A stretch of 7,888 nt of DNA from Alphaproteobacteria bacterium (GCA_026225015.1 JAMFRY010000134.1:1-7888); one strand, 5' to 3'; shown: positions 1 through 5,994, numbered from the stretch's first letter. Numbers and translations are program-made. The notes: generated by a model from the letters alone, not told the origin.

Positions 1-1
1 C

Positions 2-700
2 CTGGACCTTGAATTCTCCGACGCCAACTTGTTCGACCTGAACCGCTATCCGGGGATCGACCGGCTGGAGGGCGGCTCAAGGGTGGATTACGCGATGCAC
101 GCCGCATGGTATTTTCCAGGCGCGCTGCTGGATGGAATCATCGGCCAGTCCTACAGGTTCCACAAGGATAATGATTATCTGCCGGAGTCAGGATTGAACG
201 ATAACGTCTCTGACATCGTCGGCCGGGTGACGCTGGCGCCGAAGCCGTGGTTCAACCTGACCTACCGGACCAGGCTGAGCCATAAGGATCTGGGGGCCAG
301 GCTGATCGACGCCACGGCGAGCTTCGGCAACTCCAGCCTGAATTTCTCCGGCGGCTATCTGTATTCCAACACCAATCCGTACCTGCTGTATACGCAGAAT
401 TTTCAGCTTGCTATCCCCTCGACTCTGCCTGCCTCCTATTTCATGCCCCGCCGGGAATTCACCGCCAATGCCGGCGCCAGTTACGGCGCATGGTCGATCT
501 CTGCCGGGACCGAACGAAATCTTGCGACCGGCCAGTTCGACTCGGCGAGTTTCAACGCTGGCTGGCAGAATGAATGCTTAGGGGTCAGTCTGATCCTTGA
601 TGAGCGCTTTACCTCGTTCAACCTGGATAACGGCAATACGACCGTGCTGCTTCAGATCAACTTCAAAACCCTCGGCAATGTTGGATTCAACGCCTTATGA
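2..700 (+). CDS. lptD: LPS-assembly protein LptD, C-terminal fragment (5' end outside window)
   Basis: This is the C-terminal 232 residues of the outer-membrane beta-barrel that, with LptE, inserts lipopolysaccharide into the outer leaflet. The frame is open from the first bases of the window, so the gene begins upstream. The opening residues (LEFSDANLFDLNRYPGIDRL) match the typical LptD barrel segment. The rest alternates aromatic and polar residues as in transmembrane beta strands (YRTRLSHKD, GGYLYSNTNPYLLY) and ends in strand-like VLLQINFKTLGNVGF. A single cysteine lies in NECLGVSL near the C-terminus. It is in the place where E. coli LptD has the adjacent cysteine pair that forms inter-domain disulfides. 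The stop overlaps the surA start as ATGA, so the two are probably translationally coupled. The family call is by recognition; the N-terminal LptA-like domain is not visible here. Confidence 0.93.
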   Translation: MDLEFSDANLFDLNRYPGIDRLEGGSRVDYAMHAAWYFPGALLDGIIGQSYRFHKDNDYLPESGLNDNVSDIVGRVTLAPKPWFNLTYRTRLSHKDLGARLIDATASFGNSSLNFSGGYLYSNTNPYLLYTQNFQLAIPSTLPASYFMPRREFTANAGASYGAWSISAGTERNLATGQFDSASFNAGWQNECLGVSLILDERFTSFNLDNGNTTVLLQINFKTLGNVGFNAL

Positions 701-1998
701 AACAAATTTTACGCGTAATTGCCGGCCGTGGACTGTTCGGCGTCGGACTGTTCGGCGCAATGATCGCCGGAGGGGCCTTAAGCGGCGCCGGCCAGGCTTT
801 GGCGCAGGAGGCAAGCATCGCCGCGGTGGTCAACGGCCAGCTGATCACCAATGGCGATGTGGAAAATCGCGCCCGGCTGCTGGCGCTTTCCACCGGCATG
901 CCGGTGACGCCGGATATTCTGCAGCGCCTAAAACCGCAGATCACCCGCGAATTGATCGACCAGACGTTGCAGCTGCAGGAAATCAACAAGCGCAAAATCG
1001 TCGTGCCGGAAGCCGACATCGGCGCCGGCATCGGGCATATCGAACAAGGCAACAGCATGCCGCCCGGCGCCCTTCGGGCCCGGCTGGAGGCCTCCGGCGT
1101 CAACTTCCAGACGTTGATTTCCCAACTGCGCACCGAAATCGGCTGGCAGGACGTGCTGCATCAGGTTTTGGGGCCGGGGCTCCGGCCAACGCCGGGCGAC
1201 ATCGCGGCGCAGAAAAAAGCGCTGAAATCCAAGCTCGGCAGCACCGAATACCATCTCGCCGAGATTTTCATCCCCGTGACCGATCCGGCGGACGAGAAAA
1301 GTGCGCAGGACTTCGCCGACACGGTGATCCAGCAGTTACGTCAAGGTGCGCCGTTCCCGATTGTCGCCGCGCAGTTCAGCCAGGCCGATAGCGCCCTGCA
1401 AGGCGGCGATCTGGGATTTGTTTCCTTGAACCAGCTCGACCCCGGCGTCGCCGCCGTCGCACAGACCATGCCGGTGGGAGCGATCAGCAATCCGGTCCGG
1501 GTGCCGGGCGGCTATGATGTCGTGCAGATGCAAGGCACGCATAGTGTCGGCTCCGACCAGCAGACCACGCTTTCCATGCGCCAAGCCTTCGTGCCCTATC
1601 CAACCCCGATCAGCAACGGCACGGTAGGCCCCGCCCAGGCCGCGGTGATCACCAAGCTGATCCAGGATGGCCATAACGTACATTCCTGCACCGATATGGA
1701 AGCGCTGAACAAGGAAGATGGCGGAACCCATCCGGCCGATCCGGGCCCGGTCAACCTCGCCGATGTTACCCCGCCCACCTTCCAAGCCATCCTCGGCAAT
1801 TTGGCCGTGGGCCAGGTCAGCCAACCGCTGGTGGCGCCGGATGGGGTTTCGATCGTCATCATCTGCTCTCGTAAGACCAGCCCGGTCGGCCTGCCATCCG
1901 ATGAACAGGTCGCCAATGCCATCATCGACCAGCGCGTCCAGATGGAATCGCGGCAATTGCTCGACAATCTGCACCACCGTTCGATCATCACGCAGTAG
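697..1998 (+). CDS. surA: Periplasmic chaperone / peptidyl-prolyl cis-trans isomerase SurA
   Basis: This is a 433-residue periplasmic chaperone that escorts unfolded outer-membrane proteins, LptD among them, to the BAM complex. Residues 1-36 form a signal peptide: basic start MKQILR, a Gly/Ala/Leu/Phe-rich core, then a likely cleavage after ALA at 34-36. Residues about 38-160 are the SurA N-terminal domain, beginning IAAVVNGQLITNGDVENRAR. Residues about 184-282 are a parvulin-type rotamase domain with AEIFIPV, AAQFSQADSALQGGDLGFV and VRVPGGYDVVQM. Residues about 290-395 look like a second, degenerate parvulin unit (FQAILGNLAVGQVSQPLV). The C-terminal helix (DEQVANAIIDQRVQMESRQL) matches the family's last helix. 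The start is the ATG overlapping the lptD stop; only a weak GGA lies upstream. In many Proteobacteria pdxA and rsmA come next, but here they do not. Confidence 0.93.
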   Translation: MKQILRVIAGRGLFGVGLFGAMIAGGALSGAGQALAQEASIAAVVNGQLITNGDVENRARLLALSTGMPVTPDILQRLKPQITRELIDQTLQLQEINKRKIVVPEADIGAGIGHIEQGNSMPPGALRARLEASGVNFQTLISQLRTEIGWQDVLHQVLGPGLRPTPGDIAAQKKALKSKLGSTEYHLAEIFIPVTDPADEKSAQDFADTVIQQLRQGAPFPIVAAQFSQADSALQGGDLGFVSLNQLDPGVAAVAQTMPVGAISNPVRVPGGYDVVQMQGTHSVGSDQQTTLSMRQAFVPYPTPISNGTVGPAQAAVITKLIQDGHNVHSCTDMEALNKEDGGTHPADPGPVNLADVTPPTFQAILGNLAVGQVSQPLVAPDGVSIVIICSRKTSPVGLPSDEQVANAIIDQRVQMESRQLLDNLHHRSIITQ

Positions 1999-2020
1999 CC
2001 TGGCAGGGGCAGAGCCAGGC
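1998..2020 (+). terminator. Hairpin directly after surA, weak candidate terminator
   Basis: GCCTGGC (1998-2004) and GCCAGGC (2014-2020) form a perfect 7-bp inverted repeat around a 9-nt loop. It begins at the last base of the surA stop codon. No T-run follows, so this is not a classical intrinsic terminator. It could be an mRNA 3'-end stabilising hairpin or simply chance. A second GCCAGGC occurs at 2074-2080. Confidence 0.3.
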
Positions 2021-2041
2021 CCACCGGGTCAGGTTCGCCGT

Positions 2042-2070
2042 CAAGCGTTCCGAACGGTCATTGACGCTTG
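2042..2070. repeat. Inverted repeat in the surA-2203 gap
   Basis: CAAGCGT (2042-2048) and ACGCTTG (2064-2070) are a perfect 7-bp inverted repeat separated by 15 nt. The right arm overlaps the candidate -35 hexamer of the downstream gene, so it could be an operator. The gap from 1999 to 2202 holds this repeat, the post-surA hairpin and the weak promoter candidate. I see no further gene in it. Confidence 0.3.
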
Positions 2071-2090
2071 CAAGCCAGGCATGCAAGGAT
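2062..2090 (+). promoter_or_regulatory. Weak candidate sigma-70-type promoter for the 2203 gene
   Basis: TTGACG (2062-2067, five of six to TTGACA) is followed after a 17-nt spacer by AAGGAT (2085-2090), which keeps the important A at position 2 and T at position 6 of TATAAT. It lies about 110 bp before the start codon of the next gene, which has no other obvious promoter. The -10 is poor, so this is a candidate only. Confidence 0.25.
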
Positions 2091-2202
2091 TTCGGGCGCA
2101 ATCCGCGTAGCCTGGATGGCGCGCGCCTTGATCTCGCGGTGAAGATGTTGCGCCGCCGCCGGATAAGGCAATCCCGGGCAGTTTCAAAAAGGGAGACACG
2201 CA

Positions 2203-2961
2203 ATGAAAGTAAAGCAGCTTGTTGTCATCAACCTTTGCGACAGTTTTTCGGTCCAGGCCAATCTGGAAAAGCCTTACCAACTTGTTGAGGACCGTGAAAC
2301 GGCATTTGGGCTTTACCAGAAGCATGTCTCGAAGGAAGACGGCTTTGCCCCGAAGGTTGCCTATTGGATCGAGGTCAACAATACCGAAAAGACCGGTGAC
2401 GCGGAGTCATTCGTGGAGGGTACCGACTACCGGATCATGCTGCCGACGAATGGTGTGTTCAAGGGGCTGGATGAAAAGGAGCGCGATGTCGGGGTCTATA
2501 TCATTTATCACGCGAAGAATTCGAGCGATCCGAACATTTTTGGCGTGAAGCCCATTGAAAAAGCCGAAAACAAGGCCAAGCAGGCTGGCCGGCTTGTGGG
2601 CGTGCTCTCGAAGCTGAAGATACGTCCGATCCGCAAACTCGCCCTTGTGGGCTGCCACAGCGATAGCGGGAAGACCGCGGCTTCGAAGAATTTTCTCGTT
2701 GCCTTCGGAAAAGAAATCGAAAAATGGGGCGAGGACCGGCCGATGATCGCAGGCTATGACGACTTCGTCACGGGCGACTGGAAAACCGGCAAAAAACTCG
2801 CGACGAACGAGAAGGTGAAAGCCACTGGGCATAAGCATGTGTGGTGTTACAGATCAGGTCTTCTCGGTGGGGGCTACAAGCTGGTGGAGCTGAGCCAATC
2901 GGGCTGGTCCGACAAAACCGCTCTCAACACCTCGATCGGAAAAGTTGCAGTCTTCCAATGA
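2203..2961 (+). CDS. Uncharacterised 252-residue protein, possible caspase-like (clan CD / C80-like) cysteine peptidase fold
   Basis: I do not recognise a named family with certainty. The protein has no signal peptide or membrane segment, so it is probably cytosolic. Its layout suggests an alpha/beta caspase-like domain: strand QLVVINL (5-11), helix around 29-45, strand KVAYWIEV (51-58), strand VGVYIIYHA (96-104) ending in His103, helix 115-137, strand KLALVGCHSDSG (145-156) ending in Cys151, then a helix to 175. In clan CD peptidases a hydrophobic strand ends in the catalytic His and the next in the catalytic Cys, roughly 50 residues apart; here the spacing is 48. The tail (AGYDDFVTGDWKTGKKL at 183-199) resembles the region after the Cys in C80 (MARTX CPD) domains. 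One departure is Ala rather than Gly after the His. A good GGGAGA (2191-2196) sits 6 nt before the ATG. Composition is lower GC than its neighbours (28/60 in 2221-2280, 30/60 in 2281-2340, against 46/60 in 3841-3900), suggesting transfer. It stands alone, convergent with secB. Confidence 0.8.
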   Translation: MKVKQLVVINLCDSFSVQANLEKPYQLVEDRETAFGLYQKHVSKEDGFAPKVAYWIEVNNTEKTGDAESFVEGTDYRIMLPTNGVFKGLDEKERDVGVYIIYHAKNSSDPNIFGVKPIEKAENKAKQAGRLVGVLSKLKIRPIRKLALVGCHSDSGKTAASKNFLVAFGKEIEKWGEDRPMIAGYDDFVTGDWKTGKKLATNEKVKATGHKHVWCYRSGLLGGGYKLVELSQSGWSDKTALNTSIGKVAVFQ

Positions 2962-3032
2962 TGCGTCGCGGCCTACATCTAGCGGGGTAATACCAACTGA
3001 CGGGGTTCTGACCCTCGACGGTGCCCATCGTC

Positions 3033-3060
3033 ATGCCCCGCCTGAAGCCCGCCGGGTCAT
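3033..3060. repeat. Imperfect palindrome between convergent genes
   Basis: ATGCCCCG (3033-3040) and CGGGTCAT (3053-3060) are inverted copies with one mismatch in eight, around a 12-nt loop. This is in the 118-bp gap (2962-3079) where the 2203 gene and secB converge. It resembles the degraded GTCATGCCCGG-type intergenic palindromes common in Alphaproteobacteria. It could act as a bidirectional transcription stop, but no T-run supports that on either strand. A shorter GGGT/ACCC hairpin lies at 3003-3014. Nothing else stands out in this gap. Confidence 0.3.
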
Positions 3061-3079
3061 AAGGCGCAGTGATTCAACC

Positions 3080-3580
3080 TCAGGCGTCGGCGGCAGTTGC
3101 CGTCAGCTGCGTGCGGCGGGACTGCCAGAGGCCGAAAAAATCCACCGGCGCCAGAAAAACCGGCGGGAAGCCGCCATCCCGGGTCACGTCGGCCAGGATG
3201 TTGCGGGCGAATGGAAACAGCAAACGCGGACATTCCACCAGTAGGATCGGCTCCTGCTGGTCTTGCGGCACGCCGTTCAAGGTGAAGACCCCGGCATAGG
3301 AAAGGTCGGCGATGAACACCACGCTCGGCTTCTCCTCGGTGGCGCCGTTCGCCGCTTCCGGCTTCGGCAGCGTGGCCTCGGCGCGGGCGGCCAGGGTCAC
3401 TTCAAAAACCGGCGCGTTGTCGTCGATCCGGCGAACCTGCACGTCGAGATTGATGCTCACCTGTGGCGCGGAGCGCAGGGTGGTATATATTGCAGGGGCG
3501 TTCGGTACTTCGAAAGACAGGTCTTTCGTGTATTGAATGTTCAGGACGAGCGGCGATTGGGCCGGTGTGGTTTCGGACAT
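3080..3580 (-). CDS. secB: Protein-export chaperone SecB
   Basis: This is a cytosolic homotetrameric chaperone that keeps precursor proteins unfolded and hands them to SecA at the Sec translocon. The 166 residues show the family throughout: LVLNIQYTKDLSFEVPNAPA (11-30), APQVSINLDVQVRRID (38-53), FEVTLAARAEA (59-69), and the highly conserved block ECPRLLFPFAR (116-126) with DVTRDGGFPPVFLAPVDFFGLW (131-152). The loop around 70-86 is longer and more Ala/Glu/Pro-rich than in E. coli SecB as I remember it, which is usual for Alphaproteobacteria. The ATG is preceded on the minus strand by AGAGAG (complement of 3591-3596), 10 nt upstream. The gene is transcribed away from argC, and their 122-bp shared upstream region carries the 14-bp tandem repeat. 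Confidence 0.95.
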   Translation of the reverse strand: MSETTPAQSPLVLNIQYTKDLSFEVPNAPAIYTTLRSAPQVSINLDVQVRRIDDNAPVFEVTLAARAEATLPKPEAANGATEEKPSVVFIADLSYAGVFTLNGVPQDQQEPILLVECPRLLFPFARNILADVTRDGGFPPVFLAPVDFFGLWQSRRTQLTATAADA

Positions 3581-3598
3581 TTACAAACTGCTCTCTGC

Positions 3599-3640
3599 AT
3601 ATAAGTGTGGGGATATAAGTGTGGGGCCTTAAGTGTGGTT
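3599..3640. repeat. Three-unit 14-bp tandem repeat upstream of secB and argC
   Basis: ATATAAGTGTGGGG occurs twice head to tail without any mismatch (3599-3612, 3613-3626). A third degenerate unit (3627-3640) keeps the AAGTGTGG core. Read on the secB strand the unit is CCCCACACTTATAT, whose TTATAT part is -10-like. The copy nearest secB ends 18 nt before its ATG. The array may bind a regulator of secB, argC or both, or may be a replication-slippage product inside the secB leader. Confidence 0.85.
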
Positions 3641-3660
3641 CTAGGTTTGGGACGCCCTAG
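3641..3660. repeat. Short inverted repeat next to the tandem array
   Basis: CTAGG (3641-3645) and CCTAG (3656-3660) are perfect 5-bp inverted arms around a 10-nt loop, starting directly after the tandem array. A GGG/CCC pair lies inside the loop. This is short enough to be chance. It is listed because no clear argC promoter can be seen in 3641-3702 and an operator or leader element would be expected here. Confidence 0.2.
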
Positions 3661-3702
3661 CACGGCTGATCGGGCGTTGCCAGCACATGACTGGAATTGA
3701 TG

Positions 3703-4656
3703 ATGGCGGCCAGGATATTCATTGACGGCGAGGCTGGAACGACCGGGTTGCAAATCCGCGAACGGCTCAGCCGTCTTGGCGGCGCCCAGCTGATTAGCCT
3801 GGATGAGCGTTCGCGCAAGGATGAAGCCGCCCGCCTGGACGCGATGCGGCAAGCGGAGCTGGTGGTGCTGTGCCTGCCCGACGACGCCGCGCGGCAGGCG
3901 GCGCCAATGCTGGAATCGCTCGGTGACGCCGCGCCGAAACTGCTGGATGCCAGCTCTGCGCATCGGGTGGCGCCGGGCTGGGTTTATGGTTTTCCGGAGC
4001 TTGCCGATACACAAACCAACGAAATCGCAGCGGCCCGCCGGGTTTCCAATCCAGGCTGCTATGCCACCGGCGCGATTGCACTGCTGCGCCCGCTCATCGA
4101 CGCCGGCCTAATCTCCCCGGACCAGGATATCACCATCAACGCCGTCTCCGGCTATTCCGGTGGCGGCAAGGCGATGATCGCCGCGCATGAGGCGCAAGGC
4201 GGCCCGGCCTTTGAACTATATGGACTGGCGCTCGCCCATAAGCATCTGCCGGAAATCACGCTTTATGGCGGGCTTGGCCGCCGGCCGATTTTCGTACCTT
4301 CGGTCGGGCATTTTCGGCAGGGCATGCTGGTGAGTATTCCGATATTTCTGGACCGGCTGCCTGGCCGCCCCGGCGCGCAGGAAATCGCCGCTGTCTATGG
4401 CGCGCGCTACAACCGCGCCGCGCGCATTACGGCCTATCCCGGGATTTTCTCGGGCGATCTTGATCCGCAGGCACTGAACGGCACCGATCGCATGGAAATT
4501 TTCGTCTGCGCAAGCGCCGATAATACTCAGGTGGTGCTGATCGCTCGGCTGGATAATCTCGGCAAGGGCGCGGCCGGCGCTGCCGTGCAGAATATCGGCC
4601 TGATGCTGGGCCTGCCCGATTCAGGCGCAGCCGAGAAGGAGCTTGCCAGTGCCTGA
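3703..4656 (+). CDS. argC: N-acetyl-gamma-glutamyl-phosphate reductase, type 2
   Basis: This enzyme performs the NADPH-dependent reduction of N-acetyl-gamma-glutamyl phosphate to N-acetylglutamate semialdehyde, the third step of arginine synthesis, in the cytosol. The N-terminus RIFIDGEAGTTGLQIRERL is the dinucleotide-binding loop characteristic of the type-2 (short, about 310-residue) ArgC class. LVVLCLPDDA (53-62), LDASSAHRV (81-89) and SNPGCYATGAIALL (115-128) follow. Cys119 is the catalytic nucleophile, and the His of HLPEITLYGG (His181) is the expected general base. SGYSGGGKAMI (149-159) is the conserved glycine-rich segment. Two consecutive ATGs (3700, 3703) and a TTG (3697) could start it. 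3703 is preferred because GGA at 3693-3695 is then 7 nt away, giving 317 residues. It overlaps the next gene by 8 bp. Confidence 0.94.
   Translation: MAARIFIDGEAGTTGLQIRERLSRLGGAQLISLDERSRKDEAARLDAMRQAELVVLCLPDDAARQAAPMLESLGDAAPKLLDASSAHRVAPGWVYGFPELADTQTNEIAAARRVSNPGCYATGAIALLRPLIDAGLISPDQDITINAVSGYSGGGKAMIAAHEAQGGPAFELYGLALAHKHLPEITLYGGLGRRPIFVPSVGHFRQGMLVSIPIFLDRLPGRPGAQEIAAVYGARYNRAARITAYPGIFSGDLDPQALNGTDRMEIFVCASADNTQVVLIARLDNLGKGAAGAAVQNIGLMLGLPDSGAAEKELASA
4634..4641 (+). promoter_or_regulatory. Strong Shine-Dalgarno inside argC that fixes the next start
   Basis: AGAAGGAG lies inside the last codons of argC, 7 nt before GTG at 4649. The other in-frame candidate, TTG at 4643, would leave only 1 nt, so the GTG is the likely initiation codon of the anhydrase-like gene. 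Confidence 0.7.
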
Positions 4657-5206
4657 CGACCCCATCCAGCCGCCGTCCCATGGCCTGCTCTATGCGCTGG
4701 ACGGTGTTGGCCCGCAGATTCACCCCACCGCCTGGGTGGCGCCGACCGCGGTGCTGATCGGCGATGTGCGGATCGGGCCGGGCGCCAGCATCTGGTTCAA
4801 CTGCGTGCTGCGCGGCGATACCAATCCGATCATCATCGGCGCCCGCAGCAATATTCAGGACGGCACGGTCATCCATGTCGATCACGGGGAATTCGGCGCG
4901 ATCATCGGGGATGATGTGACGGTGGGACATTCCGCCATCGTGCATGCCTGCACCTTGCAAAACCGCGCCTTCATCGGCATGGGCGCCACCGTTCTGGACG
5001 GCGCGGTGGTGGAGGAAGGCGGATTGCTCAGCGCCAGGGGCCTGCTCGCCGCGGGCAAGCGCATCGGCCGCTACGAATTATGGAAGGGCGCGCCGGCCAG
5101 GCTCTCGCGCGTGATGACGCAAGACGAACGCGCGCAATGGGATCAGACGGTGCCGCATTATGTCGGGCTTTCCAATCGATATCGCAATGGGCTGACTTGC
5201 CTCTGA
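4649..5206 (+). CDS. Gamma-carbonic-anhydrase-like left-handed beta-helix protein
   Basis: This is a 185-residue protein of the gamma-CA / YrdA / PaaY group, which are trimeric left-handed parallel beta-helices. Hexapeptide-type turns run from about residue 25 to 140 (HPTAWVAPTAVLIGDVRIGP, then ATVLDGAVVEEGGLL). The metal site is intact by inspection: His76 (VIHVD), His94 and His99 (VGHSAIVHAC). Arg55 and Asp57 (LRGD) and Gln70 (NIQDG) are also kept. The acidic loop that carries the proton-shuttle glutamate in the archaeal enzyme Cam is missing, as in most bacterial homologues, so actual CO2 hydration is uncertain. The C-terminus forms a helix after WKGAPARL (145-152). It overlaps argC by 8 bp and is translationally coupled to it. 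Bicarbonate feeds carbamoyl phosphate synthesis for arginine, which is one possible reason for the pairing (inference). Confidence 0.9.
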   Translation: MPDDPIQPPSHGLLYALDGVGPQIHPTAWVAPTAVLIGDVRIGPGASIWFNCVLRGDTNPIIIGARSNIQDGTVIHVDHGEFGAIIGDDVTVGHSAIVHACTLQNRAFIGMGATVLDGAVVEEGGLLSARGLLAAGKRIGRYELWKGAPARLSRVMTQDERAQWDQTVPHYVGLSNRYRNGLTCL

Positions 5207-5213
5207 GCAACCA

Positions 5214-5242
5214 AATAAATCGCAGGATCGCCGATATTTATT
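5214..5242. promoter_or_regulatory. Palindrome, candidate operator of the TetR-type gene
   Basis: AATAAAT (5214-5220) and ATTTATT (5236-5242) are perfect inverted arms separated by 15 nt. The symmetry continues outward as CC...GG with one base offset, and inward as ATCG (5219-5222) and CGAT (5232-5235). The right arm shares two bases with the -35 hexamer at 5241. A dimeric repressor binding here would block RNA polymerase. TetR-family proteins commonly bind such palindromes upstream of their own gene. Confidence 0.45.
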
Positions 5243-5269
5243 GGCAACGGCAATACGTCACCCTACATT
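5241..5269 (+). promoter_or_regulatory. Sigma-70-type promoter of the TetR-type gene, predicting a leaderless mRNA
   Basis: TTGGCA (5241-5246, five of six to TTGACA), a 17-nt spacer, then TACATT (5264-5269, four of six to TATAAT). The ATG at 5276 begins seven bases after the end of the -10 hexamer, so transcription would start at or within a base or two of the start codon. Confidence 0.5.
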
Positions 5270-5275
5270 GGCATC

Positions 5276-5947
5276 ATGACGGATGATGAATTTGACGCAA
5301 CCTTGGTGAGCGCCGCTTTCACTCTGGGGGCCGAGGAGGGCTGGCGCAAAGTCTCGGCGGCATCGGCGGCCCGGCATGCCGGGCTGGATTTTGCGCGCGC
5401 CCGCAATCGATTTTCCGGCAGGGGCGCAATTTTGCGACGGTTTGGCGCCCTGGCGGATGGCTATGCGCTGAGCGGCGCAGCTTCTGTAGGCACGGTGAAA
5501 GACCGGCTGTTCGATATTTTGCTCCGCCGCTTTGATTTTTTGCAAACCCATCGGGCCGGTGTGGTGGCGCTTTTGCGCACCGCGCCATTGGAGCCCGGCC
5601 TCGCCCCCTGGCTTGCCTGCGAAACCCTGAGATCGGCGGGTTGGCTGCTGGAAGGCGCCGGGGTGTCCGCGCGCGGGATACGCGGCGAATTGCGCAAGCG
5701 CGGTCTGGCCGCGGTATGGGCCTGGGGGGTTCGTGCCTGGCTGCGCGATGAGACCGAAGATTTATCCGCCACCATGGCGGCGGTAGACACCGCATTGACG
5801 CGGACCGACCAGATTGCGGCGCGCTTCAAGCGCGATGGTTTTGTGCCGGAAGCCCCCGAGCCGGCTCCATCCGAGCCGGCAAGTGAAGCAGAATTCGACC
5901 ATCCCGAACCGCCTGCAGTTCCACCCGCAGGTACGCCGGGTATATAA
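5276..5947 (+). CDS. TetR/AcrR-family transcriptional regulator
   Basis: This 223-residue protein has an N-terminal TetR-like helix-turn-helix. Residues 8-24 (ATLVSAAFTLGAEEGWR) are the first helix with the usual Gly-Trp end. Residues 26-47 (VSAASAARHAGLDFARARNRF) are the HTH, and residues 48-62 (SGRGAILRRFGALAD) match the helix that follows the recognition helix. The rest is an all-helical ligand/dimer domain (VKDRLFDILLRRFDFLQTHR, then GLAAVWAWGVRAWLRD). The last 35 residues are a Pro/Glu/Ala tail, whose DNA carries the direct repeat CCGAGCCGGC at 5856-5865 and 5871-5880. No Shine-Dalgarno precedes the ATG, in keeping with the leaderless promoter at 5241-5269. A palindrome overlapping that promoter suggests autoregulation. 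The phasin gene follows 47 nt downstream, making it a plausible target. The ligand is unknown. A COQ9-type protein, which shares a TetR-like fold, was considered less likely. Confidence 0.8.
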   Translation: MTDDEFDATLVSAAFTLGAEEGWRKVSAASAARHAGLDFARARNRFSGRGAILRRFGALADGYALSGAASVGTVKDRLFDILLRRFDFLQTHRAGVVALLRTAPLEPGLAPWLACETLRSAGWLLEGAGVSARGIRGELRKRGLAAVWAWGVRAWLRDETEDLSATMAAVDTALTRTDQIAARFKRDGFVPEAPEPAPSEPASEAEFDHPEPPAVPPAGTPGI

Positions 5948-5994
5948 GTAAATTCAAGTCCAGATCAGGCCTCTAACCGTTAAGGACGCGATTC

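Noticed and set aside
597..1391. 264-codon open frame on the plus strand across the lptD-surA junction
   Set aside because: It is Arg/Pro-rich with no family features and overlaps two clearly recognised genes in another frame; it is a high-GC shadow frame.
1999..2202. Small gene or tRNA in the gap after surA
   Set aside because: No cloverleaf-like sequence and no short frame with a ribosome binding site were found apart from the 2203 start itself.
2945..3244. 99-codon plus-strand frame running from the end of the 2203 gene into secB
   Set aside because: It overlaps secB antisense, lacks a ribosome binding site, and its composition looks like translated intergenic and antisense sequence.
3599..3640. 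CRISPR array
   Set aside because: The units are contiguous 14-mers without spacers, so this is a simple tandem repeat.
3697..3702. TTG at 3697 or ATG at 3700 as the argC start
   Set aside because: Both give residues before the conserved RIFIDGEAGTTG and leave poorer spacing from GGA at 3693-3695 than ATG 3703. The choice changes the protein by only one or two residues.
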